Assembly: GCA_002007465.1 (NCBI GenBank)
Contig: LNAC01000031.1
Span: forward strand, 6,422,069 to 6,486,068
DNA from: Ailurus styani
Taxonomy: Eukaryota; Chordata; Mammalia; Carnivora; Ailuridae
DNA: 64,000 nucleotides
Direction: 5' to 3'
The notes below the pieces were generated by a model that worked only from the letters and a program-made list of their open reading frames with translations, was not told where the DNA came from and ran no database searches. A program made the position numbers and the translations under genes. Positions 35,123-47,735 of this stretch are shown here, in pieces (the stretch's first letter is position 1; each line of letters opens with the position of its first letter).

Positions 35123-35538
35123 TAAGGTTGTATGGATTAAATGGAGTATGTAAAGGGTTTAACATCTTGCCTTTTACATACTCAATACTGGTTCCTATCC
35201 CTTTCTCAGTTTCGTTGTACTAACTGCCTCTACTGAGAAGTGCAGTGTTTTGTTGTACTAATTGCCTCTACTGAGAAGTATATTGTTAAATAAATTTACC
35301 CCTAGATGGAAATACAAATTGTTAACATGAATGCTCTACTATTTTGATAGTTAGTAGGTATTAACAGGGGAAAGATATCTCTGTCCTTGGTACTTCTGGT
35401 GAAGCCAGTGGATGACAGTTATCTACTTAGGACCAGGAGTCCTTTCTTAACACGATTTATGTGAAATATTTTATGATGATCAGTGAAATGGATTTTAACA
35501 AAAACCATTTGTTTATAATAGTTCAATGTATAATATTC
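35123..35538. other. Unique stretch with a 38-bp tandem duplication
   Basis: No gene. A two-copy tandem repeat occupies 35210-35285; the rest is unrecognised. Confidence 0.6.
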
Positions 35539-35546
35539 AGATATTC

Positions 35547-35641
35547 TTTTTTTTTTCTTCAGTCTGCCCAGTGTGGGGCTAGAACTCATGACCGCAAGAT
35601 CAAGAGTTGCATGCTCTACTGAATGAGCCAGCTAGGCACTC
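35547..35641 (-). mobile_element. Short tRNA-Lys-derived SINE, antisense
   Basis: T tail, CCCAGTGTGGGGCTAGAACT, GATCAAGAGTTGCATGCTCT and TGAGCCAGCTAGGCACTC correspond to the tRNA-Lys-like head only (reverse of the anticodon-arm region GCATGCGACTCTTGATCT). TSD-like AGATATTC/AAATATTC at 35539-35546 and 35644-35651. Confidence 0.85.
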
Positions 35642-35651
35642 CCAAATATTC

Positions 35652-38430
35652 CTGAGTAGCAATATTAGCTTTTAAAAATATAAAAAATATAAAAAAGATA
35701 TATAAAAATAGCCTATAATTGTACCAGTTAGAGGAAATCACTGTAAGTATTTTGGTGCACTTTCTGTGTATGTGCTGAGAATTTTATTAGGTCATTACAT
35801 TTTATTCATAATTGTGATTTAAATGGCTTCACAGTATTCATTTTTTAAACTAAGTTCTTTTTTAAGTTTACATTTTTTTCCTGCTCCAATAAGTAAATTG
35901 AAAATGTACATCTTTATCTATATATAAACTTTATATGCATTCCTTATTTTTTCTTTAGGATAATTCTTAGGAGTAGAATTATTGGTTAAAGAAAATTAAC
36001 ATTAACATTTGATTTATATTAACCTAAGTTGCTTTCTAGAAAAGTGTCAATTTATACTCCCGCTACCCCCAAATATGACCTTCTGACGAAAGAGTGAATT
36101 GCTTTTTGAATATACAGTTTGGCTAGTTGTTAAGTCAAGTTGATTAATGTATAGTTTTTGGCTAATTGATTACTGCCTAATTGATTCAGTTTGGCACTAA
36201 TTTAGGAAGAGGCCAGATAACATTTTAATGACCCATGTGATCTCACTGGGAATTTACTGACGATAGCTTTTAATTTAAAAGTAATGTTTAAAGTAATATT
36301 TGGTGCAAGTGGTAGCTGGTACGACAATTTGACTTAGTCATATTTTGATTTTTATATGTTATGAAGTCTCTTTGGGACTAATTTCTATAACAATTTTTAG
36401 AGGAAAATGAGATTCTTCTAATGTGCAATTAAAGTATTTGCATTATTGGCAATATACATAGAGAAACTTAAGGGTAAAGGTCAGCTCATTTTGTTTTGTA
36501 GTAAAATCAGAAATAGGAAAAATATGCTAACATGATAATATCTAATGAGGGAAATGTTCCATGCAGATGTCTGTTTTTCTATTAATCCCTAAAATGACTC
36601 TATGATTTTATTTATATGGGTAACATCAGATACAAGCATGTTACTAGGAATATATAGTCACTTACAAAAAGGATAAGCACAATATGAGTTTAGCATTTTA
36701 CTAAATTCTGCTTTAAAGGTGATTTAAATCTTAGATAATGTAAGATTTGAGATTTCAGCAAAGACACAGCGTCTGTATATGCTTCTTCTGAGAGTTACTT
36801 TGATACTTTTCTCTTGTTTAGCTGCATTTACCACAGCTTGTAACATAGGGAAATGAGAACTGGGTACTGTATGGTGTATCTTCTATGGGACACAGAGAAA
36901 TATAATTTTACTTAGTTATTTTTTAAGCCTCTATCTAGGCATACTGCAACCAATATTATTTTTATGATAGTACACAGATAACGTCATAAGCTCTCAAGCT
37001 AACAAAAAGTGCATGTGAAAGGAAAGAGAAAATACAATTTTTGTTTTCACTGTTGTCAGTAGGAATTTTCATGTTTTCTTTGTACGTTGGGCACCTTTTC
37101 ATGTTTATTGTACTACACCAATAACATTGTTGCATTTCATTAACACCAATTTAGTGGAAATGAAAAAAGAATATTTTGCTGTTCTTACTATTGTTCTGGA
37201 TTTCTGTCCTGTAAATACTTATCTTTTATAGTTATGAGTTATTTCAGAATAGAAATGGTTTAAGGACATATATTTTGTTTTAAGCTGGATTAGGCTACTA
37301 AATAAAGTAAATTTGGACCTTTCCCTTCACGGTTGGTAAATATGTTGTGGTATTAATATGGACAAATACAGTTGTTATATTCTGCACTTGTCATTTTCTC
37401 TACTGAACACATGTCACTGAAGGCACAGTTTTGGTAAGGACTGGGGAGAGACATACACAGAAATGATCACCCTTTTGCATTGGTAATAGCATCCTTCAGT
37501 CTTGGAACTCACAGAAGCAAGTAATAAAGTCGTACTGCTAGCTGCACGTATTTTATACAATCTCTATCAGATTTGATAGTATTCTAGACTTGAATGTGCA
37601 ATGAGAGAGACAGGGAGTGTGGGTGTGGGGAGTTGGAAAGATGGCATAGGCAAAGATGTAGAGGAAAATAATGCTCTAGGCATTTGATTTTTAATTTGTA
37701 GAATTAACTTTTTTTTTCTCTTAAGTCTTGAACTTACGGTTGTACTTGAAGTTAATTTAAGCACAGTTACCAAAATAGTGAAGTAAATCATTTATGACTT
37801 GAACCTTGTTTGTTAATGAATATATTGATTAGCTGTAAGTAAGGCATCATGTAGTTTATAAATCTTAATGCTTTGTCGTTTGTGGATATACCTAAAAAAA
37901 ATAAGGCCATTTCTCCTTGCTTGGCTTTTTCTTTGCTCTTGGGGATTAATGGGCAAAACATGAACATTATGAATTTCTCCTAAAATTTTGATTTACAGTT
38001 TACTTTCTCAAGACTCAGTTTGAATTACAGGGATCATGTTCTATCTGTAACCTCTCATGGGAGGTTTCCAAATGAGTAAGTTGACCTTCTGGGATAAGAA
38101 ATTTTGGGAGGTTTTTAAAATTAATAGATGTTATTAATAGCAGTTAGTAGCTGCTGCTAATATGTTAGAGTTTATTCTTCAAAAAGTCTAGTTGAATGCC
38201 AGTGTCATTTGGTGAGGGGTGGGGATATACGATCATTTATAAGCCTAATGGTACTGTTTTTTTAGTTTTCTTTTCTCCTTTTTTTTTTTTTTAAATGTTA
38301 ATAGGCACCAGGATCAACTTAAGAAAAGGTAATGTCAGGCTTAGGATTTTAGCAAATATACTTTAGTGGATATGTCATGAGTTTTTTAATGGAGTGTGAG
38401 GATAAAAGTCAAAGATGTTGATTGTTTTTT
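35652..38430. other. Unique noncoding stretch
   Basis: About 2.8 kb with no confidently recognised repeats or exons. Weakly L1-like wording at 35930-36060 (GGATAATTCTTAGGAGTAGA) suggests a very old relic. Confidence 0.5.
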
Positions 38431-38698
38431 TGTAAAACACAGTGCCTATAGTTAACAATGTGATAGTTGAAGTTTAAAATATGTTAGGAGGATAGATCTC
38501 ATGTTAAGTGTTCTTAGGATAGAACAAAACAAAGACACAATAGAAATACTAGGGAAGTTTTGGAGATAATACATATGTTTATAGTACCTTGATAGTGGCG
38601 ATGGTATTAGGGGTACATGTGTATGTCCAAACCCATCACAATGCATACATTAAATATGTGCAATTTTTATATATCAATTATACCTCAGTAAAGATAAG
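38431..38698 (+). mobile_element. Ancient L1 3' UTR fragment, sense
   Basis: Order of segments: TTAGGAGGATAGATCTCATG, TTGATAGTGGCGATGGTATT, GGGGTACATGTGTATGTCCA and CAATTATACCTCAGTAAAG matches the 3' UTR of old L1M families. No tail or TSD recognised. Confidence 0.7.
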
Positions 38699-38699
38699 C

Positions 38700-39380
38700 A
38701 ATGCATGTTGATTATATTTTAAAGCTATATTCTGGAGAAGGAAGAGAAGAAAATTAAACAGATGAAGTCATAAAGCATTCAATTCTTGATGTAAGAGTTT
38801 GTGAAAGGGAATGGCTTTATGATTCTGTTTCAGTCTATTGCCTTTATGATGAGTGTGATACTGCTGATAATGATGTTGGTGTTCTCCTTGGCATTTAAAG
38901 GAATATCAAATATATTCTTAATAGTTTCTCATTAGAGAGCTTTTCTTCTGCTGAGGCTACTGATTCACAGGGATAAAAACCTCTTTGAAACACTTTATGA
39001 CAGAGGAAACAAAAGAGGAGGAGGTAAAGAGGGTAGACACTGAGAGTAAACTTTAGAGGAAGGAAGATGAGGGAGAATAGGTGGGATTAAAAAAAGAGAT
39101 TTTTCTCCTTTCAGTTTAGGCCTCAATCAACTGCAGCCTGGCTTCCTTTTGCATCCATCCTGCCAATGATCCTCAAGCTACTAAAAAACTCTCATTCTAA
39201 TTCTAATTCTGGTGCTAATCCAGTTCCTCCAGACTTACCTTTCTAGCCACCGGTATTCTAGGTTCACATGGCCACCATAACTATTACTGGTCTTTGTATT
39301 CCTCATTCCATTGTCGTTTATTTGAAACCTTTCTTGACTATTCAAATATTCCCACTCAGTTAACTAAACAGGTTCACTGT
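38700..39380. other. Unique noncoding stretch
   Basis: No repeat recognised. 39106-39380 is less AT-rich than its surroundings. Confidence 0.5.
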
Positions 39381-39389
39381 CCATGATAA

Positions 39390-39900
39390 TTCAGTGTCAC
39401 TTTATGCCAGGCACGTTCTAGGCTCTGGATGTGTAACAGTTAATGAGATGAAGTCTCAACTTTTACCAAGCTTCCATTAAAACAGGTAAGTATATATATA
39501 TTTGATTTGCTGTGGGGAGGGAAAAAAAAAGCAAGTTAAGGGGATAGAGAGTAATGGACTATGCTACTTTGGAAAGGGTTGTTAAGGAAGTTTTCTCTCT
39601 GGAGGTGATATTTAAACAGAAGTCTGAATGGTGTGAGGGAACAAGCGGTATGTGTTTTACAGCAGTACGCACCTGGCGGCAGGATGAGACAAGTGTGTAG
39701 ACTCAGGTTTGATGTCTTGAAGCGTCAGCAAGGAATGCAGTGGATAGATCGAGACGTGTAGGAAATGAGGTAAGGAGTTAGGCAGAGGCAAATAGTGAAA
39801 AGGCTGATAGACAAAAGAAAAGTTCGTGGATTTTATTCTCAGAGTGATGGCAAGTCATCACATTTAGAGAGTTGAAATCAGGGAGACAAGGTGGACTCAC
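39390..39900. repeat. L2 LINE 3'-end relic
   Basis: The order ATGCCAGGCACGTTCTAGGC, ACAGTTAATGAGATGAAGTC, GGAGGTGATATTTAAACAGA, AAGGAATGCAGTGGATAG and TTATTCTCAGAGTGATGGCA is the typical L2 3' pattern. It is highly decayed. Confidence 0.7.
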
Positions 39901-40189
39901 TTCATGCCAGGAATATTTTTTCAAATGAGAGCAGAGCTGCAGGGTATCGGGAGAATTCTTAGGCACTTATAAGAATAAGTACTTATTCTTAGGTACTGTA
40001 CTTAGGCAGGTACATTTATTAATATAAGTACTACAGTAAAAATGGAAGTGGTTGTTCAGGGACAGCTTACACTGAGTGACATTACTGAAGGTCCATTTTA
40101 CCTTTGGAAGAGTACTACAGTACCAGGATGGGATAGATGACTATTTTCCTAGAAAAATCACTGATTTGTTCTTCTAGAGGCCAGTAGAA

Positions 40190-40345
40190 GTGAAGTCAGT
40201 AGTAGCTAATTCGGCAGATATTTTTGTGGGCTTATTAAATATTGTACACTGTGCTGGATGCTGTTGGAAATGTTGGGCTGTGCAAGTATTTGCCCCCATT
40301 TTATAGAGAAGAATATTGAAGCTCAGAGGTCCTGTTGTGCCACAG
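40190..40345 (-). repeat. MIR/L2-like relic, antisense
   Basis: GTACACTGTGCTGGATGCTG followed by CCCCCATTTTATAGAGAAGA and TTGAAGCTCAGAGGTCC fits reversed MIR or L2. Confidence 0.6.
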
Positions 40346-40600
40346 CTGCCATAACAACTTGGTTATCTGAATATTCACACTAAAATAGGCTCTTTGAATT
40401 GCTAGGATTAATTGCAACAGTGTAGACTGAGTATGAATCATGTTTAATCAGACAATGTGCAGTTAAATTTCTAAGAATATATTGAAGGGATAATTAAAAG
40501 CCTTGTCTTTTATTTTAAAACACATACTTTCTAATTATTTTTTGGAAGTTAAAGGACTATGTATGTGGTCATTTTAGAAAAATTAGAAATGCAATTTTTT

Positions 40601-40642
<42 letters not shown>

Positions 40643-42220
40643 TGACAACCTCTCTGCTTCCACCTTGTTAATGCCTCAGATAAGCACTTTCCCCAGTGTT
40701 AAAAAAGGATTCTGGTGGTACTATTATTGTATTTATTTAAATAGTTGCAGAATGAGTAAATTTTACTCATGTTGTTTAGTGTTACTAATCATTTACACTT
40801 GCTCTAAGATAATTTATTACTTGCAAAACCAGTTTGGGAAAGTTAATAAATGTGTTTGATAATTCAGTCAGTCTATCTAGTGAAATTGTTACAGAGGTCA
40901 TCTGAAGAACTTAGTTCTGTAGTCTCTTGAGTAATAGTGATGTGAAATCTTATGCTCTGATAGCCTATCTTTTAGGGCATATTCAAATCCAGTATTTATT
41001 TGGTGTAATTTATCCAAAGAAAGAAAATAAAATACTTCCCCCTTCCCTTGGAGATGGTAGAAGTACATCTGTCTGCAATGTCAGATGTTCAAGATGTTTT
41101 GTTATTTTTTTTGAAACTCTGTTTCTTTTTGAACTTCTGTTCTGCTTAGGAGACTGAAATTTTAACCTTAATTAGAGGTCTCTTTTTCCATTTCTCTCAC
41201 CTCTGTTAATTCTGGATGGGAGTGGTGGGTCCTACTAGACATCTTCCCATCTTCATCTTTTCACAATGGTGGCATTTGTAGAAATGCTCATCCTTTCATT
41301 TTATTTCTGAAGTTATGGGTCCTCATAGGTTGCTGCTCATTCTGCATTCTCATCCACAAGGTATTAGCTGGTAAAGCAACTTTTAGAATTTCCACGCTAT
41401 TGATAACATTGTAAACTTTCTGTGGTCCTGAACTCCACTAAGATATGGAGAGTTCTGTGAGACTGCCCCTTGTCTAAGCTTTGCTGGGCCAGAGTGGGGC
41501 CTGGGAAATTCCGAGGACAATATCTTGTTTGCCTCTTACACTATCCCTTTCAGTTCTGTGGGATCTTCCTACCTTCCTGAGTCTGTACCTAGGAAGCAGG
41601 CCACAGATTTTCCCTGTTCTCTTGTAAGAACAGTTGTCTAAAGCCATCATTCCTTTGACTCTTCTTTTACCCATTCAGGGAATCTTCATCAAGTCTAGAG
41701 GGTGAGGAAGTCTTGTTTTTCTTTGTTTTGTTTTTAGAGTGCTCTGGATCTGTTTTCTGTGCCAGATACTGCAAATACTGAATTTGACCCAAAGGAGTGC
41801 ATAATACTTGGGAAGTATATCAAAAAATTGGGAAAATTCACATAAAAATATGAATTTCCAGATTTTTGGGCATGAGGTGGAAAGAATGGTCTGACAACAC
41901 TGGACCCACACTTCTACGTGCTAAAAAATCAGTTGGCGGTGTACGGTGGCTCCTTAACAGAGTTTGCTAATCCCAATTCCCACATTCCCTTTTTTGTTTG
42001 GTAAGCGTATGTTTTGAGTCCTTCCTATTATTCTCAAGGCCCAGGATTTTGAAATTCAGAGGTTAGGAAAAGACTCCTTATTTCTATTTTCTGCTGCCAC
42101 TGCTTTTCCTGAGACAAGGTAAGCCTAGCTACTGCTTGAGTGGAGGAAAAAATTAGCTAGTATTTAAAAACTGTTAAACCCCACTACAAGATATTGTCAG
42201 AATTTTATTTTACTTATTTA
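40346..42220. other. Unassigned stretch
   Basis: Holds an (AC)19 run. From 41200 to 41940 it is more GC-balanced sequence with pyrimidine-rich tracts that could be an old LTR or a noncoding exon region, but no family signature is secure. Short antisense open frames at 41474-41911 look random. Confidence 0.45.
40603..40640. repeat. (AC)19 microsatellite
   Basis: Pure dinucleotide run in unique sequence between TTTTTTAA and TGTGACAACC. Confidence 0.95.
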
Positions 42221-42240
42221 AAAATGTTTTGTCAGTTATA

Positions 42241-42788
42241 ATATGATCTCTCTGATATGAGGAATTTGAGAGGAATTGCGGGGGGGTTCTGGGGGGTAGG
42301 GAATGAAAAAATGAAACAAGATGGGCTCGGAGGGAGACAAACCATAAGAGACTCTTAATTTTGCAAAACGAACTGAGGGTTACGGGGGGGGGGGGGGNNN
42401 NNNNNNNNNNNNNNNNNNNNNNNNNNNNNNNNNNNNNNNNNNNNNNNNNNNNNNNNNNNNNNNNNNNNNNNNNNNNNNNNNNNNNNNNNNNNNNNNNNNN
42501 NNNNNNNNNNNNNNNNNNNNNNNNNNNNNNNNNNNNNNNNNNNNNNNNNNNNNNNNNNNNNNNNNNNNNNNNNNNNNNNNNNNNNNNNNNNNNNNNNNNN
42601 NNNNNNNNNNNNNNNNNNNNNNNNNNNNNNNNNNNNNNNNNNNNNNNNNNNNGGGAGGGTAGGGATAGGGTGGATGGGTTATGGACATTGGGGAGGGTTT
42701 GTGCTATGGTGAGTGCTGTGAAAGGTGTAAGCCTGATGATTCACAGACCTGTACCCCTGGGGCAAATAATACACTATATGTAATTAAA
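42241..42788 (+). mobile_element. Young L1 3' end, sense, containing an assembly gap
   Basis: Starts ATATGATCTCTCTGATATGA, includes GAGACTCTTAATTTTGCAAA, a G run, the gap, then GGGAGGGTAGGGATAGGGTG and CCCCTGGGGCAAATAATACA. Flanking AAAATGTTTTGTCAGTT (42221-42237) and AAAATGTTTTTTCAAGTT (from about 42789) form a TSD. The sequence is close to the copies at 33409 and 58437. Apparent reading frames that cross the Ns carry no information. Confidence 0.93.
42398..42652. other. Assembly gap (255 N)
   Basis: Run of 255 N placed straight after a run of 14 G and just before GGGAGGGTAGGG. It is the only gap in the window. Confidence 0.99.
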
Positions 42789-43802
42789 AAAATGTTTTTT
42801 CAAGTTGATGTTTAAAATTCCACTTTATTGAGGTATAAATTATATAAAGTTCACTAGTTTTAAAGATGTAATCCAAACTGTTTTCCAAAGTGATTGTATC
42901 ATTTTACATTCCCACTAGCAATGTATGAAAGTTCACCTGCTCTACAGTCTTATCATTTAGTGTTATCAGTGTTTTAATTTTAGTCACATGTAGTGCGTAT
43001 GTGTTATCTAGTTACATCTCATTGTGGTTTTAATTTGCATTTTCCTAATGACTAAGGATGTTGAACTTCTTTTCATGTGCTTATTTTCCATTCGTATGTA
43101 TTTTTTTGAGAAGTGTCTGTTTAAATCTTTGGTCTATTTTAGAAAATTGAATTCTTAACCTTATTTTTGGATTATAGAAACTCTTAAGTATTATGGATTG
43201 AAATCCTTTATCAGATTAATCTTTTGCAAATATTTTCTCCCATTTTCTTAACAGTCTTTTGAAAAGTAAAAGTTTTTACTTCTTTTCAAATTTTTACTTC
43301 TGACAAAAGCCAATTTGCTGATTTTCTTTTTTTATAGTTCATGTCTTTTGTGTCCTATCACAAGAATTTGACTGAGGGTCATGAAAATTTTCTCATATGT
43401 TTTCTTCAAGACATTTTATAGTTTTTGCTCTTATATTTATGTCTGCAATCCATTTTGGGTTAATTTTTATATAAAGTGTGAGGTGTAAGGGTAGAGTTTC
43501 ATTTTTTTACATGTGATTAGGTAGTTGTTCCAGCTCTTTGTTAAAGAGACCACTCTTTCCTCGTTGTGTTAATTTGATGCATTTGTTGAAAATTGTTTGA
43601 TCATAGATATATTTTAACTTATATTCTGTACCATTGATCTGTATGTCTTTCCTTTAGTTAGTATCAGACCATCTTCGTTATGATAGCTTAAATGTAAGTC
43701 TTGAAATAAGATAGTCTAAGTCCTCTAACTTTGTGGATTTTTTTTCTTTTTTCAAGATTCTTTTAACTATACTAGGTGTTTTGTATTTTCATGTAATTTT
43801 TA

Positions 43803-43926
43803 ATTAAAAAATTTTTTAAAAAGTAATCTCCAACAGCAACAATGACAAAGGAAAAAACAAAGTAATCTATACCCCCCAACTCCAAGATCAAGAGTCGCAT
43901 GCTCTACTGAGTCAGCCAGGCGCCTC
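43803..43926 (-). mobile_element. Short tRNA-Lys-derived SINE with A-rich spacer, antisense
   Basis: The tRNA-like head is CCAAGATCAAGAGTCGCATG, CTCTACTGAGTCAGCCAGGC. To its left is an unusual A/C-rich spacer (CAACAGCAACAATGACAAAG). TSD TTTTCATGTAATTTTTA (43786-43802) and TTTTCATATAAATTTTA (from 43927) shows that the whole 124 bp inserted as one unit. Confidence 0.85.
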
Positions 43927-44177
43927 TTTTCATATAAATTTTAAAATAAGCATGCCAATTATTATAAAAAGTCTTACATAGGATTTTGAGTAGAATTGTA
44001 TCAGATCTATAGATTAGTTTGGGGAGAATTAGATCTTCTCCATAAACATGGTATATCTCATTAAGTGTGTAGATCTTTAATTTTGATCAGCAGTGTTTTA
44101 TAGTTTTCAGTGTACAGATCTTGCACCCGTTTTGTTACATTTATTCCCAATTATTTCCATTTTTTTGGTTGCTATTT

Positions 44178-44396
44178 TTTTTTTTAAAGATTTTATTAGA
44201 GAGTCAGTGAGAAGGAGTACGTGCACCCAAGTGGGGGAGAGGGGCAGAGAGAGAGGGAGACGCAGACTCCCTGCAGAGCAGGAACCTCCCCCTCCCCACC
44301 CCCCAATGTAGGGCTCAATCCCAGGACCATGAGATTATGACCTGAGCCGAAGGCAGACGCTTAACCTTAACTGACTGAGCCACCCACACACCTGTT
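44178..44396 (-). mobile_element. CAN SINE inside ancient L1, antisense
   Basis: T tail, AAAGATTTTATTAGAGAGTC, GACGCAGACTCCCTGCAGAG, CTGACTGAGCCACCCACACA head. The body has a CCCCCTCCCCACCCCCCAAT stretch. TSD not clear because both flanks are T-rich. Confidence 0.9.
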
Positions 44397-47300
44397 TTGC
44401 TGTTATTGTTAAATGGCATTGCTTTTTGAATTTCAGTTTCCAGTTGTTTGTGGTATGTAGAAATCAAGTTGATTTTTGCATATTGACTTTGAATCCCAGT
44501 CTTTTTCCTCATATGTATGATTTTAGTAGTATATTTTTTTCCCCTGCTTTTTTGGTCTGTTATCAGGTTGAGGAAGTTCCTTTTTATTTCTAGTTTCCTG
44601 AAAATTTATTATAAATAGATGTTGTATTTTGTCAAATTTCTTTTCATCTTTTGAATGATCATGTGTATATTGTCAATATAGTGAATTACACTGATTTTTC
44701 AGAAGTTAAATTGTACATTTCAGAAGCAGATGCTTTTTAAATATTTTTTGAGAGTCTCTCTTTATTCCCCTGTTTTTTTTTTTTAGTTAATATGATTGAT
44801 GAATTACATTGACTGATTTTGAATGTTAAACCAACCTTGCTTTTGTGGGATAAATTCCATTTGATCATTATGTGTTATACTTCTTATAATATGTGGGATT
44901 CACTTTGCTAAAATTCTGTTAAGGAGTTTTACATTTCTTATTCATGATGGATACTGGTTTTTGGTTTTCTTGCAATATCATTGCTTGGATTCTTAGAATG
45001 AGTTGGGAAGTGTTTCCTTTGCTTCCATTTTATGGAAGAGTTTGTGGAGAGTTGGTAACATTTCTACCTTAAATGTTTGCTAGAACTCCTCATTAAGGCC
45101 ACATGGACCTGGGATATTCCTTATGGCAAGTTTTTAAATGGTGTAGGAGTACTAAGCTTTGGTAATTTGTATCTTCCAGGGAATCTGTCCATTTCATCTG
45201 AGTTCTCAAACTTACTGGCATAGGATAATTTATGATTTTTTCTTACTATTGTTTTAATGTCTATAATATCTATGGTGATTTACCCTTTTCTATTTATGTT
45301 ATTGGTAATTTGTATATTCTCTTTTTTCCTTTACTAGTCTAGCTAGTTTATCATTTTTATCAATCTTTTGAAGACCCAGTTTTTTATTTTATTGGGTTTT
45401 CTTTATTAGATCTTCTATTTTACTGCTCTCTACTCTTTAATATTTTCTTCCTTCTGCTAATTTTTGATTTAATTTGCTCTTTATTTTTCTTTTTCTTAGA
45501 GTGGAAAGTGTTCCAAAGATTTTATTGTTATCAGTTTGTAGTTTTAATTCTGTTGAGGGCAGAGAACTTACTTTGCATATTAATTCTTTTAAATTTATTG
45601 AAACCTTTTTTATGACCCAGTTTATGAGAAGTTTTGGTATTTCATATGTACTTCAAAAGAATGTATATTTTGCTATTGTTAGTTGTAGTATTGTTGGTTC
45701 TATACATGTCAATTAAGTCAAATTGGTTGATAGTTTTGATAGCCTTAGTGATTTTCTGTGTATGTGTTCTATCCAGTTACTATGAGAAGGGCATTGAAAT
45801 CTCTAGCTATAATTGCAAAGTTGTCTAATTTTTTCAAGTCTATTAATTTTGCTTCATGTATTTACATGTTCAGTTATTAGGTGCATACACCTTTAATATT
45901 GTTTTGTGTTCTTGCAGTAATCCATTATCATTATGAAATGTTTATTTTTATCCTTAGTCATACGCCTTGATCTGAAGTCTGCCCTATTTGATATCAACAC
46001 AGACTCCCCAGCTTTCTTTTGACTAGTGGTTATATGGTGTATCTACTGTACTTTTTCTTTTGAACTATATGTGTCTTTATATTTCAAGTATATTTTCAAT
46101 TTTTTTCCTTCCTTAATTTAAACCCAGTCTAGCAACCTCTAATTTAATTATTGATATGGTTGTAAATATATCATCTTTCTATTTTTTTCTATTTGTTTCA
46201 CCTCCCTTTTGTTGATTTATTAGCTATCTACCTCTTTGGTTTAAAGTTCTAGTGATTACTGTGAGCTTAAAATATATCTCTTTAAGTAATCAGAGTCTAC
46301 CTGTAAATAATATTATACCATTTCACATTTATGGTTAGAACTTCACAACAGTGCTATTGTCATATATTTAATTTATTTGTATTTTATAAATCCTATAATA
46401 CATGTAATTGTTTTGCCTTAAATAATCATTTATCTTTGAAGGAGATTAAAAAATGAGAAAAAATGTCTGTTATTTTTACTTACGTATTTACATTTCTGAT
46501 ACTTCCCATTCCTTTTTGTAAAATTACATTTCCCTCTGGTATCATTTCTTTAGGATGAAGGGCTTATTTTAGCATTTCTTATAGCCAGTTTTCTGGCATT
46601 GATTTCAGGCAGTATTTACCTGTCTTCCAAGGGTCTTTATTTTGCCCTTATTTTTTGAAGATATTTCTTCTGGGTACAGAATTCATTTTTGGGTTTGTTT
46701 TTATTTTCAGTATTTTAAAGTTGGCAATCCATGGTCTTGTGGCTTGCCTAGTTTTTGATGAGAAGTTCTTCATCATTCTTATCTGTATTCTCCTGCACAA
46801 AATGTCTTTTCTCTCTCTCTCTCTGCCTGCTTTTCAGACTTCCTCTTTATTTCTGGTTTCTGACAGCTTGATTATGTTGTGGTTTGTGAGGATCACTTGT
46901 GGTTTTTCTTTTGGTTTATTCAGCTCAGGATTTCTTGCTTTTTTTTTATCTGTGGATTTAAAATTTTCACCAAATTTAGAAAATTTATGGTGATTATTTA
47001 AAAAATATCTATCTCTTCTCTCATTTTCCCCTGGGACTAAATTACATGTATATTAGTCTGCATGATATTTTCCTACAGGTAACTGAATCTTCATTCATTT
47101 TGTGAGGTCTTTTTCTGTTTGTGCTTCTTTTGGGATAATTTTGCTGTCTTCAGGTTCCCTGGGGTTTTTTTGTTGTTGTTTTTGTTTTTTGGTGATCTTT
47201 ATTCAGTGATTTATCCCACCCAGCATACTTTTCATTTCAGATTTTATAACTTTCATTTCTAGAATTTGAGTTTTTAAAAAATATCTTATATCCTTCTTTG

Positions 47301-47539
47301 ATATGTTCATATTTTCCACTGCATTCTTGAACATAAGGAACATACGATAGTTGTTTTAATCTACCTTTCTGGTAATGCCACCATCACTGTCATTCTGTTG
47401 ACCTTTTTTCCCCCCTCTAGGTTTCTGTGGATTACTTTTTATCTGGCTATGGGCCATATTTTCCTACTTCTTTAATCTTATTGATCAGATGCCAGACATA
47501 ATGTATTTTATGTTGCTGGATGCTGGATTTTGTTATATT

Positions 47540-47735
47540 TTTTTTGTAAGATTTTATTTATTTATTTGACAGAGAGGGAGAGATCACAGGTAGGCAGAGA
47601 GGCAGGCAGAGAGAGAGGAGGAAACAGGCTCCCTGCTGAGCAGGGAGCCCAATGTGGGATTCCATCCCAGGACCCTGAGATCATGACCTGAGCCAAAGGG
47701 AGAGGCTTAACCCACTGAGCCACCCAGGTGCCCCA
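47540..47735 (-). mobile_element. CAN SINE inside ancient L1, antisense
   Basis: TTATTTATTTATTTGACAGA tail, AGGCAGAGAGGCAGGCAGAG (the mustelid-type segment), CAGGCTCCCTGCTGAGCAGG body, GAGCCACCCAGGTGCCCC head. TSD GGATTTTGTTATATT at 47525-47539 and 47736-47750, perfect over 15 bp. Confidence 0.96.

Noticed and set aside
41200..41940. Processed pseudogene or exon cluster in the GC-balanced stretch
   Set aside because: No continuous frame, no A tail, no TSD and no recognisable protein; left as unassigned sequence.
42361..42783. 140- and 102-codon frames across the gap
   Set aside because: They are mostly X over Ns and exist only because the gap has no stops; the flanks are L1 3' UTR.
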